Assembly (NCBI GenBank): GCA_021791335.1
Contig: JAJYWS010000023.1
Span: 1-49,323, forward strand
Direction of reading: 5' to 3'
Source: Thermoplasmata archaeon
GTDB taxonomy: Archaea; Thermoplasmatota; Thermoplasmata; Lutacidiplasmatales; UBA184
Length of the DNA stretch: 49,323 nt
Shown: one piece after another, positions 15,823-24,817 of the stretch
Position numbering within the stretch: position 1 is the stretch's first letter
How the letters are laid out: every line of letters begins with the position of its first letter
Notes under the pieces: generated by a model
The model's input: only the letters and a program-made list of their open reading frames with translations
What the model was told of the DNA's origin: nothing
Database searches by the model: none
Translations under genes and position numbers: made by a program

Positions 15823-17937
15823 GTGGGGATTTCGACGACTCAACTGGAGCTCTTGATTTTTTTGGCCGCGGCCCTGGCCCTGGTCTACGCCGCGCTGCAG
15901 ACGGTCCTCGTACTCCGGCAGGACGACGGCGACGAGAAGATGCGGGGCATCGCGCAGGCGATCCGGGAGGGGGCGGTGGCCTTCCTCCGCCGCGAGTATA
16001 CCGTCGTCTTTGCCGTCGCTGCCGTTCTGGCGGTCGTGATCGCGCTGGCCTTCGGGATCACGGGGGTCGGCACCCCCTACGCGGTGGGCTTCGTCTTCGG
16101 GGCCGCCGGGAGCGCCCTGGCGGGCGCGGTCGGCATGCTGGTCAGCGTCCGGGCGAACGTCCGGACGGCCGCCAAGGCCCGGGGCGGCGACCTGGCCGGA
16201 ACGATGCGGTTTGCCTTCCAAGGCGGGACCGTCACCGGCCTCAGCGTGGCCGGCCTCGCCCTTCTCGAGCTCATCGGATTCTACGTGCTGTTCCAAGGCA
16301 ATGTGCTGAACATGATCGGCCTCCTGTTCGGCGCCTCGCTCATGAGCCTTTTCGCCCGGGTGGGCGGGGGCATCTACACCAAGGGCGCGGATGTCGGAAC
16401 CGATCTCATCGGCAAGGTGGAAACCGGGATCCCGGAGGACGACCCCCGCAACCCCGGCGTGATTGCCGACAATGTGGGCGACAATGTCGGGGACTGCGCG
16501 GGCATGGCCGCCGACCTGTTCGAGACCTACGTGGTCACCGCCGTCAGCGCGATGCTGCTGGCCTACCTCATCTCGAGCGTTACCACGCTGTTCCCGAACG
16601 CGATCCTCTTCCCGCTCGTCATCTGCGGCTGGGCGATCGTCGCGACCCTGATCGGGATCGTGTTCGTTCGGATGCGGCCGGGCGGTTCCATCATGGGCGC
16701 CCTGTACCAGGGGCTCGCCGCCACCACGATCGTCGGCGTCGTGGGACTGTATGTGTTGAACTACTATCTGATGAACGGCAATTCGGGCATCTTCATCGCC
16801 GCGGTCGTCGGGCTTGTGGTGATGGTTCTGATCGTGCTCGCGACCGACTACTACACGAACGCGAGATTCTCGCCCACCCGGCACATCGCCGAGTCGGCCC
16901 AGGCGGGTGCGGGAACCACGGTGATCGCGGGGCTCGGCGTCGGGCTCGAAGCCTCCTGGATCAAGGGGCTCTCGATCGTCGGGGGCGTGCTCATCGCCTA
17001 CACCGCGGTCGGCTGGAACGGCTGGACGACCGCTCCGGACCCCTCCCTCGGACTCTACGGCATCGGCATCGCGGCGGCGAGCATGCTCGCGGTCACGGGC
17101 ATGATCATCTCCATCGATGCCTTCGGGCCGATTACCGACAACGCCGGCGGGATCGCCGAGATGGCGGGACTCCCCAAGGAGGCCCGGGACGTCACCGACC
17201 CGCTCGATGCGGTGGGCAACACGACCAAGGCGGTCACGAAGGGCTACGCGGTCGGATCCGCGGTGCTGGCGGCATTGGCCCTGTTCGCCGCCTACACCTT
17301 CGCGGCCGCTCGGGCCTGGAAGGGGACCGGCCTCCTCAACTGGAACCTCTTCACCAGCCAACTCACGCTCAACCAGCCGCTGGTCGTCGCCGGGTTGATC
17401 GTCGGGGCGCTCCTGCCGTTCTTCTTCACCTCCTTCCTCATGAACGCGGTCGGCGTCGCAGCTCAGGCGATCGTTTTCGAGGTGCGCCGCCAGTTCAAGG
17501 AGATCGGAGGGATTCTGGAGGGCACCGGCAAGCCGGACTACGGCCGCTGCGTCGACATCGTCACCCTGACCGCGATCCAGCAGCTCGCGGTTCCCGCCCT
17601 GATCGCGGTGGCCACGCCGCTCGCGGTCGGGTTCCTCCTCGGACCGGTCGCTCTGGCCGCACTCTTGCTCGGCGTCATCCTCTCCGGCTTCCCCCTGGCC
17701 ATCCTGATGACCACGGGCGGCGCCGCTTGGGACAACGGCAAAAAGTACATCGAGCTGGGTCACTTCGGCGGCAAGCACTCGGAGGCCCACAAGGCGGCCG
17801 TGGTGGGCGACACCGTTGGGGACGCGACCAAGGACACTGCGGGGCCGGCGATCAACCCTCTCATCAAGGTCGTGAACACGATCTCGATCCTGTTCATCGC
17901 CCTGATCGTCGCGCACTCCCTGATTCCCATCCCCTGA
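15823..17937 (+). CDS. hppA: Membrane-bound proton-pumping pyrophosphatase, K+-independent type
   Basis: This protein of about 704 residues has some 16 membrane helices; it couples hydrolysis of PPi to ion export. Substrate and metal motifs are present: GGGIYTKGADVGTDL, EDDPRNPGVIADNVGDNVGD, the ATDYYTN loop and DNAGGIAEM. In GNTTKAVTKGYAVGSA the residue after GNTT is lysine (K469), the mark of the K+-independent class, which pumps protons; K+-dependent enzymes have alanine there. The start is GTG 15823, chosen from the promoter position; TTG 15793 is the alternative. It would recycle PPi made by biosynthesis and help energise the membrane. Confidence 0.95.
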   Translation: MGISTTQLELLIFLAAALALVYAALQTVLVLRQDDGDEKMRGIAQAIREGAVAFLRREYTVVFAVAAVLAVVIALAFGITGVGTPYAVGFVFGAAGSALAGAVGMLVSVRANVRTAAKARGGDLAGTMRFAFQGGTVTGLSVAGLALLELIGFYVLFQGNVLNMIGLLFGASLMSLFARVGGGIYTKGADVGTDLIGKVETGIPEDDPRNPGVIADNVGDNVGDCAGMAADLFETYVVTAVSAMLLAYLISSVTTLFPNAILFPLVICGWAIVATLIGIVFVRMRPGGSIMGALYQGLAATTIVGVVGLYVLNYYLMNGNSGIFIAAVVGLVVMVLIVLATDYYTNARFSPTRHIAESAQAGAGTTVIAGLGVGLEASWIKGLSIVGGVLIAYTAVGWNGWTTAPDPSLGLYGIGIAAASMLAVTGMIISIDAFGPITDNAGGIAEMAGLPKEARDVTDPLDAVGNTTKAVTKGYAVGSAVLAALALFAAYTFAAARAWKGTGLLNWNLFTSQLTLNQPLVVAGLIVGALLPFFFTSFLMNAVGVAAQAIVFEVRRQFKEIGGILEGTGKPDYGRCVDIVTLTAIQQLAVPALIAVATPLAVGFLLGPVALAALLLGVILSGFPLAILMTTGGAAWDNGKKYIELGHFGGKHSEAHKAAVVGDTVGDATKDTAGPAINPLIKVVNTISILFIALIVAHSLIPIP

Positions 17938-18002
17938 GGTGAGGATCGACCGCAATCTATTTGGGGCCCGGGATCCCTGTCTTCACCGGGAGGGGATAGT
18001 CG

Positions 18003-18044
18003 ATGTGCGACACCTGCGGTTGCAAGTCCAAGAAGAAGCCGTAA
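18003..18044 (+). CDS. Putative 13-residue Cys-rich microprotein
   Basis: The frame ATG...TAA encodes MCDTCGCKSKKKP: a C-x2-C-x-C cluster followed by a lysine-rich tail. It is preceded by CGGGAGGGGAT (17987-17997), a strong ribosome-binding site at proper spacing, and by a TATA-like CTATTTGG near 17957-17964 that would start a transcript about 18 nt before the ATG. An in-frame stop lies just upstream, so it is not the end of a longer frame. The three cysteines could bind a metal. The small size means chance cannot be excluded, but the combination of promoter, ribosome-binding site and cysteines is suggestive. Confidence 0.45.
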   Translation: MCDTCGCKSKKKP

Positions 18045-18150
18045 GACGGGATCACCGTGCTTCTCCGAACGTAACCCCTTTGGTACCCCCTTCTGGGTCC
18101 AACCCCTTCGGGTGAGGCTGCCCGACTCCACCATGGGCTAGCTCGACACC

Positions 18151-18158
18151 CCTAAATG
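18151..18158 (+). promoter_or_regulatory. TATA box for the small C2H2 zinc-finger gene
   Basis: CCTAAATG centred 26 nt before the ATG at 18180. It shows that ATG, not the in-frame one at 18156, is the likely start. Confidence 0.55.
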
Positions 18159-18179
18159 CGATTGCCGCATGGCCGGCGC

Positions 18180-18389
18180 ATGCCACCCAACTGTCCGGTC
18201 TGTGGCCACGAAGTGGCCGCGGAGGAGCTCCATGAACACCTCCTCACACGCCACAAGAACTCAGTCACACCCGAAATCGAGGAGATGCGGGCGAGGACCG
18301 CCGGCCAACTGAACTGTCCGATCTGCCACCAGAAAATCGGTACCGCCGAAGAGGTGAGTCAGCACATCCAGCAGCGCCACCGCCTGTAG
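18180..18389 (+). CDS. Small protein with two C2H2-type zinc fingers
   Basis: This 69-residue protein consists of two similar units, CPVCGHEVAAEELHEHL and CPICHQKIGTAEEVSQHI, each ending in a second histidine in TRH or QRH, giving C-x2-C and H-x4-H zinc sites. Between them is a short charged linker. Such small C2H2 proteins in archaea may bind nucleic acid or protein. The ATG at 18180 is placed exactly where a leaderless transcript would begin. Confidence 0.75.
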   Translation: MPPNCPVCGHEVAAEELHEHLLTRHKNSVTPEIEEMRARTAGQLNCPICHQKIGTAEEVSQHIQQRHRL

Positions 18390-18399
18390 CGGACGCGCT

Positions 18400-18759
18400 T
18401 CAGGCGTAGTGGCTCAGGCTGGACCGCTCCCGGCGGCTGGGGTCCGAGCTTCCCTGGGACTCTTCCCGGCGCCGTTCCCGCTCGCACTCCTCCTCGGTGA
18501 CCCAGTCAAATTGGATCTCCTCGGGGTGGTCGTGGGCCACGTAGGCGCCCGCCTCGAAGGCGCTCGCCAGGAGCTCCTCGAAGTTCTCCGCTTCGCTCCC
18601 CTCCAGTCGGCCGGCGAGCCGCCAGAACCAGTCCGGGGCTTTCCCCGCCGACTGCAGGTACTCCGTGATCAGGTCGTGGACGCTCGCGCGTCGGTCGCTC
18701 AGGTGAACGTGGAGGTGCTTCGAGGGATCGGGGGCTTCCGGAGATGCAGGCGGTGCCAT
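18400..18759 (-). CDS. Conserved-looking hypothetical acidic protein
   Basis: This 119-residue, soluble and acidic protein is not recognised. It has a histidine-containing strand KHLHVHLSDRR, a helical segment around APDWFWRLAGRLEG, and a charged C-terminus with EEECERERRREE. The frame remains open further upstream, but a TATA-like element at 18783-18789 puts transcription start at the ATG at 18759. It shares its promoter region with the divergent gene at 18846. Confidence 0.6.
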   Translation of the reverse strand: MAPPASPEAPDPSKHLHVHLSDRRASVHDLITEYLQSAGKAPDWFWRLAGRLEGSEAENFEELLASAFEAGAYVAHDHPEEIQFDWVTEEECERERRREESQGSSDPSRRERSSLSHYA

Positions 18760-18782
18760 CGAGCCATGAAGGCGTCCTCCGC

Positions 18783-18789
18783 ACTTAAC
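18783..18789 (-). promoter_or_regulatory. TATA box for the 18400-18759 gene
   Basis: ACTTAAC on the plus strand (GTTAAGT on the coding strand) centred 27 nt upstream of the ATG at 18759. Confidence 0.5.
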
Positions 18790-18811
18790 GGTTCGGCCGA
18801 ACCGGGGCCGA

Positions 18812-18819
18812 TAGCTTTT
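18812..18819 (+). promoter_or_regulatory. TATA box for the 18846-19265 gene and probably mre11-rad50
   Basis: TAGCTTTT centred about 30 nt before the ATG at 18846; mre11 and rad50 follow with tiny gaps and no promoter of their own that I can see. Confidence 0.4.
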
Positions 18820-18845
18820 GAGCCGGGGGGATGTAGGGGAATCCG

Positions 18846-19265
18846 ATGTACCGGCCGACCGCCTCTCCCCCCTCGCCGAGCGTTCCGCCTCCTCCCCCGC
18901 CCCCCTCCGACCCATCATCGACCGACAGCATGGGCGCCAGCACGTCGAGTCCCCGATACGTCTACCTGGTCACCCGGCTTCGGACCCGAAAGATCACGAT
19001 GGAGGAAGCGACCGAACTTTTCGGTCTCATGAACGCCCTGGTTCGGGACGCCCAGGCCCGCGCGGCGCCGGCGGTTTCGAGCACTCCCACGGTTCCTGCT
19101 CTTCCGGGCTCCCAACCCCCCCCGGCCGCGCCGTCCCTCTGGAACGATGACAATCTCGGGTTCGCCCTGCTCTTCTTGGGCGCCGGCGCCGGCCTGTTGG
19201 CCGCGGGCGCGAAGAAGATCCGGGCCGACCAGGGTCCCGGCCGCGATTCCCCGCCGTCGCCCTAA
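18846..19265 (+). CDS. Small membrane-tethered hypothetical protein
   Basis: This 139-residue protein has a proline/serine-rich N-terminus, a central helical segment (RYVYLVTRLRTRKITMEEA) and one membrane helix near the C-terminus (GFALLFLGAGAGLLAAGA) followed by a basic tail. The family is not recognised. It ends 8 nt before the mre11 ATG, so it is likely the first gene of the mre11-rad50 transcript; whether it contributes to DNA repair is unknown. Confidence 0.55.
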   Translation: MYRPTASPPSPSVPPPPPPPSDPSSTDSMGASTSSPRYVYLVTRLRTRKITMEEATELFGLMNALVRDAQARAAPAVSSTPTVPALPGSQPPPAAPSLWNDDNLGFALLFLGAGAGLLAAGAKKIRADQGPGRDSPPSP

Positions 19266-19273
19266 GGTCCGTG

Positions 19274-20548
19274 ATGGCCCGGGACCGATTCCGATTTGCC
19301 CATCTGGCCGACGCCCATATCGGCGCCTGGGCCCGAGAACCGGAGGTACGCGCCGAACTCCGGGCCACGGTCCTGCGGGCGCTCGAGACGGTGGAGGAGC
19401 GGGAGTGCGACTTCCTGCTGATCTCGGGGGACCTCTTTCACGTCCCAGTCCCGGATCCGGGCGAAGCGGAGCCGCTGGCCCGGGCCTTGAAACGGCTCAC
19501 CGACTCCGGACGGCGGATCTACGCCATCTACGGTTCCCATGACTATGTGGCCCACCGCATTAGCTGGCTGGATGTCCTCGCGGCGTCCGGGGTCTTCATC
19601 AAGGTGGCCCCGGAAGAGGTCCGGGCCGAAGGGCAACGCTGGACGCTGCCCTACGTGACCGACCCACCGACCGGCGTGCGGATTGCCGGGGTCAGCGGGC
19701 GGTCCCACGGCTACGACCGGAGCCACTTCTTGGACATGGACGCGACCGAGTTTCTCTCCGGCGACGCGTTCCGGATCTTCCAGTTTCATGCGGCCATCGA
19801 CGATTACCTGCCGGAGGGGCTGCGGGAGCACCTCCACGGGATCCGGGCCGCCGACCTTCCGGCGGGGTGCGACTACTATGCGGGGGGCCACGTCCACCAG
19901 ACCTACCAAGGGGAGGGTCCCGGAGGAGGACTCCTCATCAATCCCGGGGCGGTCTTCGGGACCAGCCGGACCGATATCGAGGCCATCGTGCACCACCGGA
20001 CGGTGGCCGGACTGTCGCTCGTGGAGGTGGACGGCCGGAAGATCCGCCAGGAGATGGTCTCGGTGGTCCGGGCCGACCGGCTCCACATCATCGACGTGGA
20101 GGCCGACCGGCGGACCGCCGCCGAGGTGGCGCGGGAGGTCTCCGAAGGGATCGCGAGGGCCCAGGACCCGACCGGACTCTACTTTCCCCGGATCCGCGGG
20201 AAGCTGGACGAGTCGGACCTAATGTCGGCCGGCCTCCCGGCCCTGGTCCGGGAGCTGGGGGCAGGGCCGGGGGCGGTCGTCCTCGACCTCTCCGAGATGG
20301 ACGCCCCCGCCAACGGGCCCAGCCTGCCCACCAGCGAGACCGAACTGGAGCGCAGCGTCTTCGGTCGGCTGCTGGCCGAACATCCTCCGGACGGCACCGA
20401 GTTGTCGACCCCGGAGGCGCTCGAGACATTGCGTCAGCTCCTTCGGGAGCTCGGGCTTCCGCCGTCGGAAGGCGAAAGCCGTCGGGACTACGAGGGGGCC
20501 CGGATCCGGGAGGCGATCCGCCTCCTCCGGCTGCCGGCCGAGGAGTGA
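19274..20548 (+). CDS. mre11: DNA double-strand break repair nuclease Mre11
   Basis: This protein of about 424 residues is a metallophosphoesterase nuclease that partners Rad50 in resecting DNA ends. Phosphoesterase motifs are in order: HLADAHIG (D13, H15), LISGDLFH (D53), IYGSHDY (the usual GNHD asparagine is serine here), QFHAAI and GGHVHQ. The C-terminal 150 residues form the capping and Rad50-binding region. rad50 follows after 3 nt. The ATG at 19274 is preceded immediately by an in-frame GTG at 19271; either may serve. Confidence 0.92.
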   Translation: MARDRFRFAHLADAHIGAWAREPEVRAELRATVLRALETVEERECDFLLISGDLFHVPVPDPGEAEPLARALKRLTDSGRRIYAIYGSHDYVAHRISWLDVLAASGVFIKVAPEEVRAEGQRWTLPYVTDPPTGVRIAGVSGRSHGYDRSHFLDMDATEFLSGDAFRIFQFHAAIDDYLPEGLREHLHGIRAADLPAGCDYYAGGHVHQTYQGEGPGGGLLINPGAVFGTSRTDIEAIVHHRTVAGLSLVEVDGRKIRQEMVSVVRADRLHIIDVEADRRTAAEVAREVSEGIARAQDPTGLYFPRIRGKLDESDLMSAGLPALVRELGAGPGAVVLDLSEMDAPANGPSLPTSETELERSVFGRLLAEHPPDGTELSTPEALETLRQLLRELGLPPSEGESRRDYEGARIREAIRLLRLPAEE

Positions 20549-20551
20549 TCG

Positions 20552-23137
20552 TTGGAGATCCGTCGCCTCAAGGTCCGCAACATCCGCAGCTACGCGGCGG
20601 CCGAACTGACCTTCCCGAGCGGCACCACCTTCCTCTCGGGCGATGTGGGGGCCGGCAAGACCTCCCTGCTCCAGGCCATCGAGATGGCCCTCTTCGGCTT
20701 TGCGGAGGTCGAAGCCGAGCACCTCGTGCGCCACCACGCCGCCCAGGCCGAGGTGGCCCTCTCCTTTGAGGGGGAGGGCCACACCTACGAGATCGTCCGC
20801 CGGTTCCGGCGCGTGGTCCGCCGGGGCCGGACGATCTTCGAGCTCGAACGGAGCAGCTTTGCGGTCGACGGAGCGACCGCGCAGTACTCCCAGACCGAAC
20901 TTCGCCAGCGGGTCATCGAGCTGCTGGGGTTTCCGGACAACCCCAATCCCCGGGTCCCCTCCAACCTGTGGAGATGGGCGGTGTACGTCCCCCAGGAACG
21001 GATGCGGGAGGTGCTGGGTCAAACGCCCGAAGATCGGCGGGAAACGATCCGTCGGGCCCTCGGCCTGGACCGGTACCGGACCGCGGCCGACAACACCCAG
21101 CTGCTCGCCACCGAGCTGCGCCGGCGCTCGGCCGACCTGACCCGGAGCGCCGATGCGATGGGAACGCCGGATCGGCGGATCCAGGAGCTCGACGTGGAGA
21201 TCCCCGCCCTGACCCGGGCCGGGGCCCAGCACTCAGAGCGGCTCCGGGTGGAGGAACTTCGCGTCCGGGAGCTTTCGGAGGCCGTACGGCTCGGTCAGGA
21301 GGCCCTGAGCCGGTTTGCCGCCGACCGGCGGGAGCAGGCCCAGACCAAGCAGGGCATCGAGCAGACCCGACGTGAGCTCTCCGACATCGAGGAGCAACTG
21401 AGGGAGGGCGCCGCACGACGGGTCGCCTTTGTCGCCCAACTATCGGACGCCCAGCGGCGATCGGAGGCCCGCCAATCCAAGGAAGAGGAACTGCAGCGAC
21501 TCGAGCATGAGCTCAGTGCCGCCCGACAACGTCAGGAGGCCCTCCAGCTCTCGCTGCGCGAACTCGCCTCGCTCCGATCCCAGGCGAAGGAGTTGGCGGG
21601 GCAGCTTAACCGAACCGAGCGGCTCCTCAACGCGGAGCGTTCGCGGCTCGACCAAGGAAGGCGTCAGTTGGCCCGCTATGACGGGCCGGACGCGGTCGCC
21701 GAGCCTGCCGGGCCCGAACCGATGCCCCTCGAAGCGATCGAGCACCGGCTCGCGGCGGCGCGGGCGATCGAGATCGAGTGCCGGGAGGGGGAGGTTCAAG
21801 CCCGTCAGACCCTTCAGGAACTGGATACGCTCCTGAGCGCGGGGACCTGCCCCCGCTGCGGCCAGCCGGTCCGGCCCGAGGAGTTTGCGGAGCACCGGGC
21901 CTCCGCGGACCAAGAACTCCACCGGCGAGCCACCGCCACCCGGGTTGCGCAGGAGGAGGTGGCCCGGCTGGAATCGGCCCGGGGCGCCCGGACGGTCTAC
22001 GAGCAGGACCGGGAGCGGTACCGGGCCTTCCGCACCCAGCGGGAGGCGGCCGCCCAGGCGGTCCGGGAGTCCGCCGACCGGGTGGAGGAGCTGGAGCGGG
22101 AGTACGACCCGGTGAAGGCTCGGACGGCCGAAGTCCAGCTTCGACTCCAGGAGCTGGCCCCCGCGGAACCGGAGGACGCGGAGGTCCGCCGGGCGCTGGA
22201 TCAGATCGAGGGCCGAAGAGGAACGGTGCGGACGGCACTCGACCGGGCGCAACGCGCCGAACAGGAGGTCACCCGCCTTGCCGGCGCCCTCGAGGGGCTG
22301 GACGGTCAGGTCCGGATCTGGAGCGAAACCGCCGCCGCCCGACAGGCCGCCCTCGAGGAGGCGGAGCGGCGTCTCACCCGCTTGGAGTCCGCCCTGGCCG
22401 AGGAGCCGGCGGTCCGGCAGGCGCTGGAGTCGATGACCCGGGACCTCGATCTGACCCGGGACCGGACCGTTCAACTCCGTGAGGAGCTTGCACGGACCGA
22501 CACTCAACTCACGCAGGCGAAAGCCGAACGGGACGCCGCTGTCGCGACCGCCCGCCGTCAGCAGGAGTACCGTACGATCGCCGGCCGGCGTCGTCTGAGC
22601 GCCGAGTGGGTCGGCGGCCCCTTGCGCGACGCCCTCCTGGAGATGGAGGCGACCTTGCTCCGGCAGAGTGAGCTCGAGTTCCAGCACCACTTCGGGCGGT
22701 ACTTTTCTGCCCTCGTTGAGGACCCGGCCATCGTCGCGCGGATCGACCCGGGATTCACCCCGCACGTGCTCCTCAACGGGGTGTGGACCCCTCCGGAGGC
22801 GCTCAGCGGAGGCGAGCGGACCTCCCTGGCGCTCGCGTTCCGGCTCGCCCTGGGGGCGGTGGTCCGTTCACTCCGGACCCTCCGGTTGGGTTGTCTCATC
22901 CTGGATGAACCCACCGACGGATTTTCGGAGGCGCAGGTCCAGCGGATGACCGATCTCCTGGACCGGCTGGAGATCCCCCAGATCCTGCTGGTGAGCCACG
23001 AGGAGGGCCTCGCCCGGACCGCCCGCAAGGTCTTCTACATCCGCAAGCGGCAAGGCGTCTCCCACGTGGAGACGGCGCGCGAAGGCGCCGGTGCGGAGAC
23101 CCCGCTCCCCGGCGTTCAAACCCCGGGCGTCGAGTGA
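20552..23137 (+). CDS. rad50: DNA double-strand break repair ATPase Rad50
   Basis: This 861-residue SMC-like ATPase has the N-terminal Walker A GDVGAGKTS (K36), a long coiled coil rich in Glu, Arg, Gln and Leu, a central zinc hook CPRCG (C433, C436), a returning coiled coil, the signature LSGGERTS (about 751) and Walker B LILDEPTDGF (about 782). It holds broken DNA ends with Mre11 and dimerises through the hook. The start is TTG at 20552, 3 nt after the mre11 stop; the protein is full length. The two genes form the standard archaeal pair, but the frequent partners HerA and NurA are absent from the window. Confidence 0.94.
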   Translation: MEIRRLKVRNIRSYAAAELTFPSGTTFLSGDVGAGKTSLLQAIEMALFGFAEVEAEHLVRHHAAQAEVALSFEGEGHTYEIVRRFRRVVRRGRTIFELERSSFAVDGATAQYSQTELRQRVIELLGFPDNPNPRVPSNLWRWAVYVPQERMREVLGQTPEDRRETIRRALGLDRYRTAADNTQLLATELRRRSADLTRSADAMGTPDRRIQELDVEIPALTRAGAQHSERLRVEELRVRELSEAVRLGQEALSRFAADRREQAQTKQGIEQTRRELSDIEEQLREGAARRVAFVAQLSDAQRRSEARQSKEEELQRLEHELSAARQRQEALQLSLRELASLRSQAKELAGQLNRTERLLNAERSRLDQGRRQLARYDGPDAVAEPAGPEPMPLEAIEHRLAAARAIEIECREGEVQARQTLQELDTLLSAGTCPRCGQPVRPEEFAEHRASADQELHRRATATRVAQEEVARLESARGARTVYEQDRERYRAFRTQREAAAQAVRESADRVEELEREYDPVKARTAEVQLRLQELAPAEPEDAEVRRALDQIEGRRGTVRTALDRAQRAEQEVTRLAGALEGLDGQVRIWSETAAARQAALEEAERRLTRLESALAEEPAVRQALESMTRDLDLTRDRTVQLREELARTDTQLTQAKAERDAAVATARRQQEYRTIAGRRRLSAEWVGGPLRDALLEMEATLLRQSELEFQHHFGRYFSALVEDPAIVARIDPGFTPHVLLNGVWTPPEALSGGERTSLALAFRLALGAVVRSLRTLRLGCLILDEPTDGFSEAQVQRMTDLLDRLEIPQILLVSHEEGLARTARKVFYIRKRQGVSHVETAREGAGAETPLPGVQTPGVE

Positions 23138-23168
23138 CGGCCGGGGGGCCGGCCCAGCCCGATCCGGG

Positions 23169-24599
23169 TCAGCGCGGAGGACCGCGGCGCTGGCCGGTCA
23201 ACAAGGGGGTCGCCACCTCCTGATGGAAGCGGTCGGCCGCCCGCTCGAGACGGTCCACCACCCGGTCGGAGAGCTTTTGGCGGCTCCGCCGCAGGGCGGC
23301 ATCGAGACGGAACCGGGCCTGCTCCCAACGATACAGGTACTCCGGATACGCCGCCTCATAGAGGAGCGTCGTTCCCCCCCTCCGCGGGGCGGCCCGCCGG
23401 TGGAGGAGGCGGTCCTTCACCCGCTCGTGGAACGCGGTCCCGGGCACCGGGACGGCGATCGAGACCGAGTACTCTTCGGGGCTGAATCGCCGGAAGAGCC
23501 GGATCGTCGCCTCGATGTCCTCGAGGGTCTCGCCCGGATAGCCGAGCATCAGGAACCAGTACTGACGGATCCCCTCCCGGCGGAGGACCGAGGCCGCACT
23601 CTCGATCTGGGTGAGCCGGGTGCCGCGGTTCATGAGGTCCAACATCCGCTGGCTGCCCGACTCGACTCCGACGTAGACCCGGGAGAGCCCGGCCTCCCGC
23701 ATCCGGGCGAGCAGGTCCGGCTTCAGGAGGTCGACCCGGGCCAGGCATTCGAAGCGGAGGCCGGGAAGCTCCCGGATGAGTCCGTCGAGCAGCCGCTCCA
23801 GCCAGCGCCGATCGATGCCGAACACATCGTCACAGAACCGTACATAGTTCACCCCGTAGCGGTCCCGGAGATCGCGGATCTCCGCGAGGACCCGCTCGGG
23901 AGACTGCTGGCGGAAGGTCGTCCCGAAGGTGGGTTTGGAACACCACGAGCAGTGAAACGGGCATCCCCGGGAGGTGAGCACCGCGGTCCGGCGCTCTCCG
24001 GTCCGGCGCTCCCAGTCGGACAGGTACGCCTCCATGTCGATGAGGTCCCAAGCGGGGAAGGGGAGGGCGTCGAGATCCTTGAGGAACGGCCGGGGCGGGC
24101 CCCGGACCACCCGGCCCTCCCGGAGCACCGAGATCCCCGGGACTCCCGATGGATCGGCGCCCTCGGAGAGCCTCCGGACCACGTCCACGAGCACCTCCTC
24201 GCCTTCGCCCTGGACGACGGCGTCGAAGCCCCCTCGAAGGTAGTGCTCCGGTCGACTCGCGGCATCGGGTCCCCCGGCCAGCAGAAAGGCGCCCGAGTTC
24301 CGGGCCCGCTCGGCGATCTCGAGCGAACGGGCCGCGGTGAGCGTCTTGGTGTGGATCCCGATGACCCCCGGGCGGAACGACCGCAGGGCCGTGTCGATCG
24401 CGGCAAGACTCCGGGAAAACGTGAGGTCGACGACCGCCACCTCGATCCCCTTCGCCCGGGCGAACCCCGCCAGTTGGAGAATGCCCAAGGAAGGGTACCG
24501 TTCCACCTCCTTGCGATCCATCGGATCGTCCTGGGCCCGGTACGGGTCGACGAGGAGGACCCGGGGCAGCGTCGGCCGGGAAGAAGCGGAGCCGGTCAC
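23169..24599 (-). CDS. Radical SAM protein with N-terminal B12-binding-like domain
   Basis: This protein of about 476 residues has an N-terminal Rossmann-like domain of the cobalamin-binding type (RVLLVDPY ... GVIGIHTKT ... LLAGGPDAA), without the DxHxxG cobalamin ligand motif. The radical SAM core has SRGCPFHCSWC (C213, C217, C220). It belongs to the large BchE/MiaB-like group whose members modify lipids, RNA and cofactors; the substrate cannot be named. The GTG start overlaps the ferredoxin stop by 4 nt, and sufU is further upstream, so an Fe-S supply or electron-donor link is likely. Confidence 0.8.
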   Translation of the reverse strand: MTGSASSRPTLPRVLLVDPYRAQDDPMDRKEVERYPSLGILQLAGFARAKGIEVAVVDLTFSRSLAAIDTALRSFRPGVIGIHTKTLTAARSLEIAERARNSGAFLLAGGPDAASRPEHYLRGGFDAVVQGEGEEVLVDVVRRLSEGADPSGVPGISVLREGRVVRGPPRPFLKDLDALPFPAWDLIDMEAYLSDWERRTGERRTAVLTSRGCPFHCSWCSKPTFGTTFRQQSPERVLAEIRDLRDRYGVNYVRFCDDVFGIDRRWLERLLDGLIRELPGLRFECLARVDLLKPDLLARMREAGLSRVYVGVESGSQRMLDLMNRGTRLTQIESAASVLRREGIRQYWFLMLGYPGETLEDIEATIRLFRRFSPEEYSVSIAVPVPGTAFHERVKDRLLHRRAAPRRGGTTLLYEAAYPEYLYRWEQARFRLDAALRRSRQKLSDRVVDRLERAADRFHQEVATPLLTGQRRGPPR

Positions 24600-24799
24600 G
24601 GGTGTCTCGAGCGAAGGCGGCTGTTCGGTCGGGCGCCCGAAATCGCCCCGACCGGACAGAACGGTACGCACCATCCGCACTCCGTACAGTGCGGCAGCAC
24701 CTCCAGCTTCTGGGGGGTCAGTTCCAAGGCGTTCGGTGGACAGACCCCGGTGCACAGACCGCAGAGTACGCAACTGGTTTCGTCAATCGTGACGACCAC
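24596..24799 (-). CDS. Small 2[4Fe-4S] ferredoxin
   Basis: This 67-residue protein has two complete cluster motifs, CVLCGLCTGVCPPNAL and CTECGWCVPFCPVGAI. It starts with GTG, 18 nt after sufU, and overlaps the radical SAM gene by 4 nt. Its probable role is to deliver low-potential electrons to the radical SAM enzyme encoded next to it, or to act in cluster assembly with SufU; both are inferred from position. Confidence 0.85.
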   Translation of the reverse strand: MVVTIDETSCVLCGLCTGVCPPNALELTPQKLEVLPHCTECGWCVPFCPVGAISGARPNSRLRSRHP

Positions 24800-24817
24800 G
24801 GTTTCCCCCGGCCCCGG

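Noticed and set aside
15259-17955. Very long minus-strand open frame of nearly 900 codons opposite thrS and hppA
   Set aside because: It mirrors two certain genes on the plus strand; its translation is rich in Gly, Arg, Asp and Pro without any domain, as expected for antisense frames in GC-rich DNA.
18045-18150. Possible structured RNA or terminator with repeated ACCCCTT segments
   Set aside because: Only short, weak stems can be drawn; nothing matches a known RNA class.
24596-24773. N-terminal extension of the radical SAM protein over the ferredoxin gene
   Set aside because: The extension overlaps a clear ferredoxin in another frame and is low-complexity; GTG 24599 gives a coupled start.
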